Source of the DNA: Desulfovibrionaceae bacterium
GTDB taxonomy: Bacteria; Desulfobacterota; Desulfovibrionia; Desulfovibrionales; Desulfovibrionaceae
Assembly (NCBI GenBank): GCA_031082225.1
Contig: JAVHLG010000022.1
Span: forward strand, 1 to 56,080
Direction of reading: 5' to 3'
Length of the DNA stretch: 56,080 bases
The notes beneath the pieces are model-generated. The model made no database searches. It was given only the letters and a program-made list of their open reading frames with translations, and was not told the DNA's origin. The translations under genes and the position numbers were made by a program. Shown one piece after another: positions 8,033-15,824 of this stretch (position 1 is its first letter; every line of letters starts with the position of its first letter).

Positions 8033-9113
8033 AAACAGTACGTCGCTAATTATAAGTATTCTTTTTGTATGTTTTTCTTTGGCGTCAACGACCACCAGGC
8101 GATCTTATGAAATCGATAAAGAGACTGGTGAAACGAAAGCTTTGTCTGAACATGTGGAAAATGAACTTATTAAAGAACTAAAGAAAGGGGTACCCGACAA
8201 CCTCGGGCGATGGGCTGGAGAGGTGGAGGAAACGCAGCCGACAACGGACAAGGAACCGACCTATATCGTTTCGACATGGTATGGATTATTAACTCCCGAA
8301 ATGGACGGGCCGACGTATTATTATGATAAAAACAAAAAGCTACTGTATACGGAGCATTACAATCAAGGTCGACTTGTTTGGACCACCAAGCCCAAGAATG
8401 CATTCCCGGCGACGGCTCTTCCCGGACGGGGAGAGGCTGCCGACGCCTTCACGAAAACCTTCCTCATGCTTGACAATACGCGGCCGTGGTACGTCACCAA
8501 GGTCGACAAGTTCGGGTTCACCACAAGCCAGCTCAATGCCTTCACCGCGCAGCTCGAGCCCTTGATTGCTGCGCAACATCCCAGGAACGATAAGGAATTC
8601 ACCGACGTTTTTTATGATGCCCTGGGGGATCTTTTTGAGCTCCCCGAATATGCGCTCTTCAGGGATATCTATACGTTCTTCCGCGAGGTGGGGGGCATGG
8701 AGAACGCGAAAAACTTCGAGATCCGGCTGGCGGAGATGGGGCGCTATCGCGGCCAGGGGGACTCGACGTATGCGGTGCTGACCGCATCCTATGCCGCATT
8801 CGTCCAGAAGATGGCGCAGAGGGGGGTGGACAGCGCGGCCCTGAAGAGGTTCACCGACGACCTCGACGCCCGGATGATCGCCAAGGGGCCCCTGGACATC
8901 GACGATCCGCTGTTTCCCTTCACGATGGACACCCGCATGGAGGAGGTCTTCAAGGAAATGGACCAAAGCGAGCATCAAGCCATGTTCACGGCCCTGGGCG
9001 TCATCCTCACGGACTACTACAACCAGGGCGAGCCCTTGTTGCTGGCGGCCAGGGACGCCTATTTCAAAAACGTCCCCATGGCCGTCTACATGCTGCTGCT
9101 TTTGGGGGACTGA
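8013..9113 (+). CDS. Exported protein of unknown function, tandem copy 1
   Basis: A 366-residue protein that begins with a Sec-type signal peptide (KITKN, then a hydrophobic run ending FSLAS, residues 1-25). Residues 90-125 contain GPTYYYDKNKKLLY, reminiscent of MORN/YwqK-like beta-hairpin repeats. The rest is probably alpha-helical and ends MLLLLGD. No catalytic motif is visible and I do not recognise the family. A clear GAGGAGG precedes the ATG, inside the end of the membrane protein gene. The first third is AT-rich while the last two thirds have the usual GC of the region. It is paralogous to the next gene over its whole length, most strongly at the C-terminus. Confidence 0.75.
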   Translation: MQRKITKNSTSLIISILFVCFSLASTTTRRSYEIDKETGETKALSEHVENELIKELKKGVPDNLGRWAGEVEETQPTTDKEPTYIVSTWYGLLTPEMDGPTYYYDKNKKLLYTEHYNQGRLVWTTKPKNAFPATALPGRGEAADAFTKTFLMLDNTRPWYVTKVDKFGFTTSQLNAFTAQLEPLIAAQHPRNDKEFTDVFYDALGDLFELPEYALFRDIYTFFREVGGMENAKNFEIRLAEMGRYRGQGDSTYAVLTASYAAFVQKMAQRGVDSAALKRFTDDLDARMIAKGPLDIDDPLFPFTMDTRMEEVFKEMDQSEHQAMFTALGVILTDYYNQGEPLLLAARDAYFKNVPMAVYMLLLLGD

Positions 9114-9169
9114 CGCGCGGCGCTCTCTTCCCCCTCCTGGCGGGTGATCCTGCCGCTCGCCGTCGGCGC

Positions 9170-9193
9170 CCCGGGTTCAGGCCTGAATCCGGG
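9170..9193 (+). terminator. Palindrome after copy 1, possible terminator
   Basis: A 24-base sequence beginning CCCGGG, with TTCAGGCCTGAA at its centre, is a near-perfect palindrome lying 56 bases after the stop of copy 1. A weaker hairpin (GGCGGGTG with CGCTCGCC, about 9139-9163) precedes it. There is no T run, so a function as an intrinsic terminator is doubtful. Confidence 0.35.
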
Positions 9194-9242
9194 ACGCGCC
9201 GCCAATCCGATTCACGGAAACGACACCACACGCGAGTGTCGT

Positions 9243-9341
9243 GTTCCGCAAAGATCTGATGCTATAGTGCAGTAGTGGCGATAAATAAAGTACATAGAAA
9301 CACTGATTTCGGCTAAATGAAGTTCTGCTTGCATGCGGAAC
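9243..9341. repeat. Small dispersed element with inverted ends, copy A
   Basis: A 99-bp segment bounded by GTTCCGCA and TGCGGAAC (nine bases match if one more is taken on each side). It aligns along its whole length with 47520-47620, including the shared block AAACACTG and a GAAGT core. An ACGACAC-N9-GTGTCGT hairpin (9220-9242) adjoins the left end. It covers most of the gap before the second exported-protein gene, whose start lies 18 bases on. Confidence 0.55.
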
Positions 9342-9358
9342 AGCATGGGGGAGGAAGT

Positions 9359-10462
9359 ATGCGAATGAAGATCACGAAAAACAGAGTATCTATTGTTGTT
9401 CTCTTTCTTTTTGCATGCCTCTCTCTGGCTTCAACGACGACCAAGAGCTATTACGAAATCGATAAAGAAACTGGAGAAATGAAAGTTACGTCTGAACACA
9501 ATAAAAACGAGCTTATTAAGGAACAGAAGAAAGGACATTTCGATGACACCGGGCGATGGAGTGGAGGGGTGGAGAATACGCAGCCGACAACGGACAAGGA
9601 ACCGACGTATATTGTTGAGACATGGGATGAAGGTATATTATCAAGCAGGAGGCACGGGCCGACGTATTATTATGATAAAAACAAAAAACTTCTTTATGTG
9701 GAGAACTACAATGAGGGGAGACTGAGCTGGAGCAGCAAGCCCAAGAACGCATTCCCGGCGACGGCGCTTTCCGGACGGGGAGAGGGCGCCGACGCCTTCA
9801 CGAGAACCTTCCTCATGCTTGAAAATACGCGGCCGTGGTACGTCACAAAGGTCGAGAAGTTCGGATTCACCAGGAGCGAGCTCAATACCTTCACCGCAGA
9901 ACTGGAGCCCTTGATCGCCGCGCAACACCCCAGGACCGAGAATGAATTCATCGGCGCGTTTTATGATGCCTTGGAGGATCTATTCCTGCGCAGCGAATAT
10001 GCGCTTTTCAACGATATTTTCTTCTTCTTTCGCGATGTCGAGTTCATCGAGAGCGCGAAAGCCTTTGAGATCCGTCTGGCGGAAATGGCGCGGTATCGGG
10101 GACAGGGGGCATCGACATATGCGGTGCTGACCGCATCCTATGCCGCGTTTGTCCAGAAGATGGCGCAGATGGGGGTGGACAGCGCGGCCCTGCAGAGGTT
10201 CACCGACGACCTCGACGCCCGGATGATCGCCAAGGGCCCGTTGGACATCACGGATCCGCTGTTCTTCCATACGGTGGACACCCGCATGGAAGAGGTCTTC
10301 AAGGAAATGGACCAAAGCGAGCATCAAGCCATGTTCACGGCCCTGAACGCCATCCTCATTGACTATTTCTGTCAGGGCGAGCCCTTGTTGCAGGCGGCCA
10401 AGGATGCCTATTTCAAGAACGTCCCCACGGCCGTCTACATGCTGCTGCTTTTCGGGGACTGA
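9359..10462 (+). CDS. Exported protein of unknown function, tandem copy 2
   Basis: A 367-residue paralogue of the preceding protein, with the same plan: signal peptide (about 1-28, ending CLSLAS), a GPTYYYDKNKKLLY segment, and a helical C-terminal half ending MLLLFGD. The start at 9359 is preferred over an upstream ATG at 9317 because GGGGGAGGAAGT stands right before it and because it aligns with the start of copy 1. The C-terminal 90 residues are almost identical between the copies, while the N-terminal thirds differ more. Function unknown; the signal peptide suggests the periplasm or outside. Confidence 0.75.
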   Translation: MRMKITKNRVSIVVLFLFACLSLASTTTKSYYEIDKETGEMKVTSEHNKNELIKEQKKGHFDDTGRWSGGVENTQPTTDKEPTYIVETWDEGILSSRRHGPTYYYDKNKKLLYVENYNEGRLSWSSKPKNAFPATALSGRGEGADAFTRTFLMLENTRPWYVTKVEKFGFTRSELNTFTAELEPLIAAQHPRTENEFIGAFYDALEDLFLRSEYALFNDIFFFFRDVEFIESAKAFEIRLAEMARYRGQGASTYAVLTASYAAFVQKMAQMGVDSAALQRFTDDLDARMIAKGPLDITDPLFFHTVDTRMEEVFKEMDQSEHQAMFTALNAILIDYFCQGEPLLQAAKDAYFKNVPTAVYMLLLFGD

Positions 10463-10552
10463 CGCGCGGCGTTCTCTTCCCCCTCCTGGCGGGCGATCCT
10501 GCCGCCCGCCGTCGGCGTCCCGGGTTCAGGCCTGAATCAGGGATGCGCCGCC
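9359..10552. repeat. Tandem duplication, unit 2
   Basis: The partner of 8013-9203. Similarity continues past the gene stop through a GC-rich flank and ends 16 bases inside the 3' end of the nucleotidase gene on the other strand (stop at 10537), so this copy sits in the original context. Confidence 0.8.
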
Positions 10553-12201
10553 CGGGTGATCCTGCCGTCCATGGCCAGGGCCAGGGGGGCGTGCGCCGCG
10601 AGGTATGCCGCCACCATCTCGTCCATGGCGCGGCCGTCGAGCATCACGTTTCTGGCCCGGTCCTTGAGCATGCCGTAGCCGTCGCCGCCCCGGGCCAGAT
10701 AGTCGCTTATGGCCACGCGGTAGGCGGCGGCCGGGTCCACGGGGGCGAACCTGCCGTCCGCATCTCGAATTTCAGCCGCAAGCAACCGTGATCCTGTTTC
10801 CCGGGAGGGATCGAAGACGTAGCGCAGCCCCGCCACCTGGGGGAACCGGCCCGTGCCCGACCCCATGGGATCGTGGGCCAGACTCACCCCATGCTCCAGG
10901 GCGGCCAGGAGATCCGCGCCCAGCAGGTCGCAGACCACCAGGGTGTTGCCGAAGGGGAAGGCCGTGAGCACGGCGCCAAGCGTCGCCTCCCCGGCGGGCA
11001 GCCCGGCCCGGATGGACCCGGCGTTGACCAGGGCGGCCCGGGCCTCGTGGCGTTCGGCGGCCGCCAGCATGGCCTCGGCCGCCATGTCGCCGATGAGGCA
11101 CTCCCCGCCCCGGCAGTCGGCCCGGGTCAGGGGCAGTTCCGTGTCCAGGCGGCCCGCCGCCGTGGCCCGGAAGGGGGCCAGGCGCTCCTGGTAGGCCGCC
11201 ACCAGGGCCGCCATGTCCGGATCCTTGGCCACGCCCGCGTCCATGGGCCGGGGGGCCCCCAGGGCCTCGACCACCCGTCCGGCGGCGTCGAAGCGCACAT
11301 CAAGCCGCCCCAGGTATTTTCCCCAATATCCCGCCGTGACCACACAGGCCGTGTCCCCGTCCGGCCCGGCGATGCGCAGGGGGGACGGTCCCACGGCCTC
11401 GGGCGCGCCGTTGGCCAGAAGCAGGTGGCTGTGGCCGCCGACAATGACGTCCAGGCCCGCCACGGCGGCCGCCAGGGCCTTGTCCCGTTCGAACCCGGCG
11501 TGGCTTACGGCCACCACGATGTTCACCCCCTGCCCCGTCAGTTCGGCCACGGCGGCCCGCAGGGGCTCCTCGGCCGCGGTAAAGCGCACGTTGGGGCCGG
11601 GGCTGGACAGCATGGCCGTGTCCTCGTTGGCCACGCCCACCACGCCCACGGCGCGTCCGCCCACGTCGAGGACCGCATACGGCGCGATTTTTCCGGCCAG
11701 AAGCGGCTCGGCCGAGGCGTCCAGGTTGCAGGCCACCAGGGGGAAGGGCACGCCGTCGATGAAGCGGGCCAGCACGGCCGGGCCGTCGTCGAACTCGTGG
11801 TTGCCCGGGGCCATGGCCTGATAGCCCAGGCGGCTGGTCACCTCGCGCAGGGCCTCGTCCTTGAAGCGGGTGTAGACCAGGGCGCCCTGGAACCAGTCCC
11901 CCGCGTCGACGAGCAGGGCGTTGCCGCCCTCGGCCCGGACCTGGGCGATGGCCGTGGCCAGCCGGGCCGCGCCGCCCAGGCATGCGCCCTGGGCCTCTTT
12001 TTCGGCCGTGCATTCCTGCCCCATGGCGTCGAAGTCGGCGATATGGGCGTGCACGTCGTTGGTGTGCAAAAGGGTCAGGGAAAAGTCGGCCTGTTCGGCC
12101 CGGGCGGAGGCGGCCAGGGTGACGGCCAGGACGAACAGGAGAAGGGCCGGGGCGCGCAGAAAACGCCGGAGGCCACGGTACGGCGCGGGCGAAAGGGACA
12201 T
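10537..12201 (-). CDS. 5'-nucleotidase / 2',3'-cyclic phosphodiesterase family, exported
   Basis: A 554-residue periplasmic enzyme predicted to remove phosphate from nucleotides. A signal peptide spans about 1-35, ending ASARAE. The metallophosphatase domain (about 38-280) carries LLHTNDVHAHIADFD, GNHEFDDG, VSHAGFERD and GGHSHLLL, which supply the metal ligands. The C-terminal substrate domain (about 340-520) includes the GSIRAGL and FPFGNTLV regions. The start at 12201 has GGGAG ten bases upstream and gives a proper signal peptide; the frame extends further upstream without support. It converges with the exported-protein gene, with 74 bases between the stops. Confidence 0.92.
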   Translation of the reverse strand: MSLSPAPYRGLRRFLRAPALLLFVLAVTLAASARAEQADFSLTLLHTNDVHAHIADFDAMGQECTAEKEAQGACLGGAARLATAIAQVRAEGGNALLVDAGDWFQGALVYTRFKDEALREVTSRLGYQAMAPGNHEFDDGPAVLARFIDGVPFPLVACNLDASAEPLLAGKIAPYAVLDVGGRAVGVVGVANEDTAMLSSPGPNVRFTAAEEPLRAAVAELTGQGVNIVVAVSHAGFERDKALAAAVAGLDVIVGGHSHLLLANGAPEAVGPSPLRIAGPDGDTACVVTAGYWGKYLGRLDVRFDAAGRVVEALGAPRPMDAGVAKDPDMAALVAAYQERLAPFRATAAGRLDTELPLTRADCRGGECLIGDMAAEAMLAAAERHEARAALVNAGSIRAGLPAGEATLGAVLTAFPFGNTLVVCDLLGADLLAALEHGVSLAHDPMGSGTGRFPQVAGLRYVFDPSRETGSRLLAAEIRDADGRFAPVDPAAAYRVAISDYLARGGDGYGMLKDRARNVMLDGRAMDEMVAAYLAAHAPLALAMDGRITRAAHP

Positions 12202-12473
12202 GGCGGACTCCCGTATCCGGGGTGGGGTGCTGGGCTGTTCCGGATGCCTGTCTGCATACTCCCAAATCGGTGCGCAGAACAGACCCGGGCGGCACGTCCC
12301 CTGCGGACGACGCCCCTTGACCCGGGCGGCGACCTGTGCTGCACCAGGGGCAGCGCCAGACGCACCGGACAAGTGGGGCGAATCGGTCGCGCCGGGGGTC
12401 CGGAACGGCCGAAACGTGCTGTTTTGCGAGGCCGCCGCAGGCGTCCTCAGACTGGCCATACAGGGGGCAGGAC

Positions 12474-13181
12474 ATGAAGACCATCGGGCTTTTGGGCGGC
12501 ATGAGTTTCGTTTCGACCATCAACTATCTGCGCGACATCCACGCCGGGGTGCGGGCCCGCCTGGGCGGCCAGCACTCCCCGCGCATCCTCATGGAAAGCG
12601 TGGATTTCGCCGATCTGGATTCCTGCCTCGCAGCTAACGACTGGGACGGGGTGGCGGACCTGCTGTGTCCGGCGGCGGCCCGTATAGCGTCCGCCGGGGC
12701 GGATTTTCTGCTATTATGCAGCAATACCGTGCATAACGTGTACGACGCGGTGGCGGCGGCCGTGCCCATCCCGGTGGTGCATATCGCCGATGCGGCGGCC
12801 CGGGGCGTTACGGCGTCGGGCCTGTCCCGGGTGGGGCTTTTAGGCACCCGGGCCACCATGGAGATGGATTTCTATTCCGGCTGGCTGGCCCACAAGCACG
12901 GCATCACGGTCCTGACGCCCGAGGCGGAGGATCGGGGCATGATCGACCGGGTGATTTTTGGGGAACTGTGCCGGGGGCGGATCCATGAGGCATCCCGCCG
13001 GGAATACGAGCGGGTTGTGGCGGAGCTGGCCGGGCGCGGGGCGCAAGGCGTGATCCTGGGCTGCACCGAGATCGCCATGCTGCTGCCGCCCGGGGAGTCG
13101 GCGTTGCCGCTTTTCGATACGGCGGCCCTGCATGCGGAACTGGCCGTGGACATGGCCCTGGAAGAAGGAGGGGAGGCCTAG
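12474..13181 (+). CDS. Aspartate/glutamate racemase family protein
   Basis: A 235-residue cytoplasmic enzyme of the PLP-independent Asp/Glu racemase family. It begins KTIGLLGGMSFVST and has the two catalytic cysteine regions LLCSNTVHNVYD (about residue 80) and ILGCTEIAMLLP (about residue 190). The family interconverts L- and D-aspartate or related acids; the substrate cannot be told from sequence alone. The ATG at 12474 is chosen because the protein then starts at the first beta strand; the frame is open upstream but lacks family sequence. It is divergent from the nucleotidase gene across 272 bases in which I see no clear promoter. Confidence 0.88.
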   Translation: MKTIGLLGGMSFVSTINYLRDIHAGVRARLGGQHSPRILMESVDFADLDSCLAANDWDGVADLLCPAAARIASAGADFLLLCSNTVHNVYDAVAAAVPIPVVHIADAAARGVTASGLSRVGLLGTRATMEMDFYSGWLAHKHGITVLTPEAEDRGMIDRVIFGELCRGRIHEASRREYERVVAELAGRGAQGVILGCTEIAMLLPPGESALPLFDTAALHAELAVDMALEEGGEA

Positions 13182-13363
13182 GATATCGGCAGCCGCAGCC
13201 GCACCGCCGCCACCTCGTCCCGGTCCACCAACACTTCCTGGTCCCCGGGCGCGCCGTCTTTTTTCACCTTGCGGCAGACCAGGATGCGCCGTCCGGACAC
13301 GGCCACCACCAGTTCGCCCTTGTGGCGTTTCGAGGAGATGCGGTCTCCGGCCCGGATGTCCAT
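13178..13363 (-). CDS. Small protein of unknown function
   Basis: A 61-residue basic protein (MDIRAGDRISSKRHKG, then VAVSGRRILVCRKVKK) with the feel of a small beta-barrel. I do not recognise the family. The ATG at 13363 is preferred to an upstream one 14 codons earlier. Its stop overlaps the end of the convergent racemase gene by four bases. There is no strong ribosome binding site, so its expression is uncertain. Confidence 0.5.
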   Translation of the reverse strand: MDIRAGDRISSKRHKGELVVAVSGRRILVCRKVKKDGAPGDQEVLVDRDEVAAVRLRLPIS

Positions 13364-13411
13364 GGTTGTCCGTTGCAGTGGATTTGGCCTAAGGGCCGGG
13401 CGCATATATAG

Positions 13412-13442
13412 AAAAAGGCCGGGAGATTGTCACCCCGGCCTT
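13412..13442 (-). terminator. Intrinsic terminator of the HD-domain gene
   Basis: On the minus strand AAGGCCGGG, a ten-base loop and CCCGGCCTT are followed by a short T run. The hairpin lies 23 bases after the stop of the HD-domain gene. Confidence 0.85.
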
Positions 13443-13465
13443 ATGTTTGGTGCGCAGGGATGAGA

Positions 13466-14602
13466 TCAGACCGGCTTGACCAGTTCCTCGGCCAGGGCCG
13501 CCACCCCGGCTTTCCCCTGGGTGGAAGAGGCCGCGTACAGGCGCATGGCGGTGGTCTGCGAATAAATATAATTGCGAAACGCGTTGAAAGGCTTGCCCGC
13601 AAGGTCGGTCTCGGACATGCCGTAGCGCTCCCGGGCGATTTCCGCCAGCACGGGGATGGTCCATTTGGCCGAGGGCACGGACAGCACCCAGTCGTGATCG
13701 CCCAGGTGGCACACGAACCCCTCCATGCGCCGGGGCTCGGGCAGGGTCTCGCCGCCCCGGGCCAGGAACCCCTTCTCCACGGGATCGACCCCGGCCAGGA
13801 TGGCCGCCGCCTTGATCCAGCCCACCACCTCGGCCTCGTCCTTGGGCGACCCGGGGTGGTTGTGGGCGCAGGCCTGGGCCACAACCATGGCTGGCGGCAG
13901 GCCGCGCACCATGGATTCGGCCACGCTTAGGGCATGGTGCTCCCCGGTCCCGGCCAGGGGCTTTTCCGGGCGCGACTCGCCCGACTCCCCCCAGGCGAAG
14001 ACCCAGGGCTTGTGCAGGTCGTGGAGCATCTGGGAGACCACCACCGCGTCGCGGTCCAGGTCGAAGCCGTAGACGTCGCGGTAGGTGTCGAAGATGGAAA
14101 GTGAAATCTTCATGTTGCAGGCCGTGTGCGTGGCCAGCCCCCCGGGATAGGAATGGTGGCTCTGGTAGCCGCTGCCCGGGGCGCTGCGGAAGGGCTGGAG
14201 CGCGGCGGCGGGGTCGGCGGCCAGGGGCGGCAGCAGGGTCTCGGGCGTGGCGTCCTTGACGTAGCCCTTGGCGGCAAGCTCCTCGCACACCGCGGCCCGG
14301 TTTTTGGCGTCGGCCAGGCGGGCGGCCAGGGTGGGGGCGGGGTTGTCCAGAATGGCCAGGACCGTGCTGCGGACCTGGGGATCGCGGATGGTTCCGGCCA
14401 CGTCGCGCAGATACGTCCACGAGGCCGTGACATGGGGCGAGGCGTCGGCCATCTGCACCGGGGTCATGGCCTGACAGTCGGCCAGGGACTTCTGGGACGG
14501 GGCGGCCTTGGCCAGGGCGGGGAACACGGCCTGGGCGGCCAGCACCGCGCCAAACGCCGCGCCAAGCTCCAGGAACTGGCGGCGGTCGAAATGTCTTTCC
14601 AT
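13466..14602 (-). CDS. Exported HD-domain protein with a Tat-like signal
   Basis: A 378-residue protein. Its N-terminus has a twin arginine (FDRRQFLELG) followed by an Ala-rich hydrophobic stretch (about 12-33), which suggests export by the Tat pathway. The body carries HD-type metal ligands: HHSYPGGLATHT, then MLHDLHKPW, GEHHALSVAE and CAHNHPG. HD proteins are usually cytoplasmic phosphohydrolases, so an exported one is uncommon; Tat export would fit a metal loaded in the cytoplasm. The ATG at 14602 has GGAGGAG upstream. Its substrate cannot be inferred, and it has its own terminator. Confidence 0.75.
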   Translation of the reverse strand: MERHFDRRQFLELGAAFGAVLAAQAVFPALAKAAPSQKSLADCQAMTPVQMADASPHVTASWTYLRDVAGTIRDPQVRSTVLAILDNPAPTLAARLADAKNRAAVCEELAAKGYVKDATPETLLPPLAADPAAALQPFRSAPGSGYQSHHSYPGGLATHTACNMKISLSIFDTYRDVYGFDLDRDAVVVSQMLHDLHKPWVFAWGESGESRPEKPLAGTGEHHALSVAESMVRGLPPAMVVAQACAHNHPGSPKDEAEVVGWIKAAAILAGVDPVEKGFLARGGETLPEPRRMEGFVCHLGDHDWVLSVPSAKWTIPVLAEIARERYGMSETDLAGKPFNAFRNYIYSQTTAMRLYAASSTQGKAGVAALAEELVKPV

Positions 14603-14816
14603 GGGCGTCTCCTCCGGGAACGGGGTGGTTTGGCGGTACTGAACCACGCCCGTGTGACCGCTTGGCGCATGGAGGATGTCTTTTGGACGACAGGCGGGAC
14701 GGTCGGCGCGGCCGCGCCCTGGCCCGGGGACGGGTCAGGCCCGGGCGGCAGGAGGCAGGACGGCGGCGGGCATGCCGGTTTGGGCGGGCGGCCCGGACGC
14801 GGGGAGGTCGGGTCGA

Positions 14817-15632
14817 TCAGCAGCCCAGGCTGACCAGATGCACGTCGGGCAGGGGGCGGCCCAAAAACAGCTCGCCGATGCCGCGCAGCCGTTCCGGGGC
14901 GTCGGTCACGTAGAAGTCGTGGCGCGGCGTGCGCCCGGGATCGGCCAGAAGCCCGGCCTCGGCCAGAACCCGGTGGGCGTCTTCGGCCACGGCCGTGGCC
15001 GAATCCACCAGCGTCACCGAAGGCCCGGCCTCGTCCTGCAAAAGCGGCCGCAACAGCGGATAATGGGTGCAGCCCAGAATGAGCGTGTCCGGGCGTTCGG
15101 CCAAAACCGGGGCCAGATATTCCCGGGCGATGAGCCGGGTGGCCGGGTGGTCCAGGAATCCCTCCTCGGCCAGGGGCACGAACAGCGGGCAGGCCCGGGA
15201 CACGGTGGCCTCCGGGTCGCCGCCGCGCCGGGCGATGGCCGCCTTGTAGGCCCCGCTTTGCACCGTGGACGGGGTGGCGATGATGCCGATGCGGCCGGTT
15301 GCGGTGGCCGCCAGGGCGCTTCTGGCCCCGGCGTCGATGACCTCCAGGACCGGCACGGGGGACAGGGCGGTGATGGTCGGCAGGGCCACGGCGGCCATGG
15401 TGTTGCAGGCCACAATGAGCAGCTTGACGTCTTTTTCGAGCAGGAAACGCACGATCTCGGCCGCATAGCGGCCCACGGTCTCGGGCGATTTGACGCCGTA
15501 GGGCACCCGGGCCGTGTCGCCGAAATAGACGATGCGTTCGGCGGGCAGGCGTTCCATGACCGCCCGGGTCACGGTCAGGCCGCCCACGCCCGAGTCGAAG
15601 ATGCCGATGGGATGGTTTGCCGGTTGGGTCAC
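14817..15632 (-). CDS. murI: Glutamate racemase
   Basis: A 271-residue cytoplasmic enzyme that makes D-glutamate for peptidoglycan. It starts NHPIGIFDSGVGGLTV, then has YFGDTARVPYG, the first catalytic Cys in IVACNTMAAV and the second in LILGCTHYPLL, all standard for MurI. The start is uncertain: I use the GTG at 15632 because it begins ten residues before the first conserved strand. An ATG 44 codons upstream would add an arginine- and proline-rich stretch that is not family-like. The ribosome binding site is weak. It lies between the HD-domain gene and the hybrid kinase gene on the same strand. Confidence 0.93.
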   Translation of the reverse strand: MTQPANHPIGIFDSGVGGLTVTRAVMERLPAERIVYFGDTARVPYGVKSPETVGRYAAEIVRFLLEKDVKLLIVACNTMAAVALPTITALSPVPVLEVIDAGARSALAATATGRIGIIATPSTVQSGAYKAAIARRGGDPEATVSRACPLFVPLAEEGFLDHPATRLIAREYLAPVLAERPDTLILGCTHYPLLRPLLQDEAGPSVTLVDSATAVAEDAHRVLAEAGLLADPGRTPRHDFYVTDAPERLRGIGELFLGRPLPDVHLVSLGC

Positions 15633-15824
15633 GGAAACAAGCCTTTTGCGTGGGATTCTCCGGGGGCGGCGTCCGGCCCCGGGGTGGGGACACGGATACG
15701 CCAAGGCCCGGGGGGAATCAATCCTCGCCGGGGGGGCGTCCCCAGGCGGGCGGCGACGGCGCACTGGGTGCTGATTCGCGTGCCCGGGCTGTAGGGTCGT
15801 CCCCAGGCGGGCGGCGACGGCGGG

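Larger units (their letters stand above)
8013..9203. repeat. Tandem duplication, unit 1
   Basis: The unit covers the gene at 8013-9113 plus 90 bp of its 3' flank. It matches 9359-10552. The flank includes a match to the last bases of the nucleotidase gene that adjoins copy 2, but the base that makes the stop there (tca on the plus strand) is tcc here. Confidence 0.8.

Noticed and set aside
9170-9193. GGTTCAGGCCTGAATCC as a tRNA T-arm
   Set aside because: No acceptor stem, anticodon arm or CCA end fits around it; it is a palindrome in the duplicated flank.
10873-12477. Long plus-strand open frame opposite the nucleotidase gene
   Set aside because: It is the antisense of a gene with clear metallophosphatase motifs, and its translation is low-complexity Gly/Arg/His-rich sequence caused by high GC.
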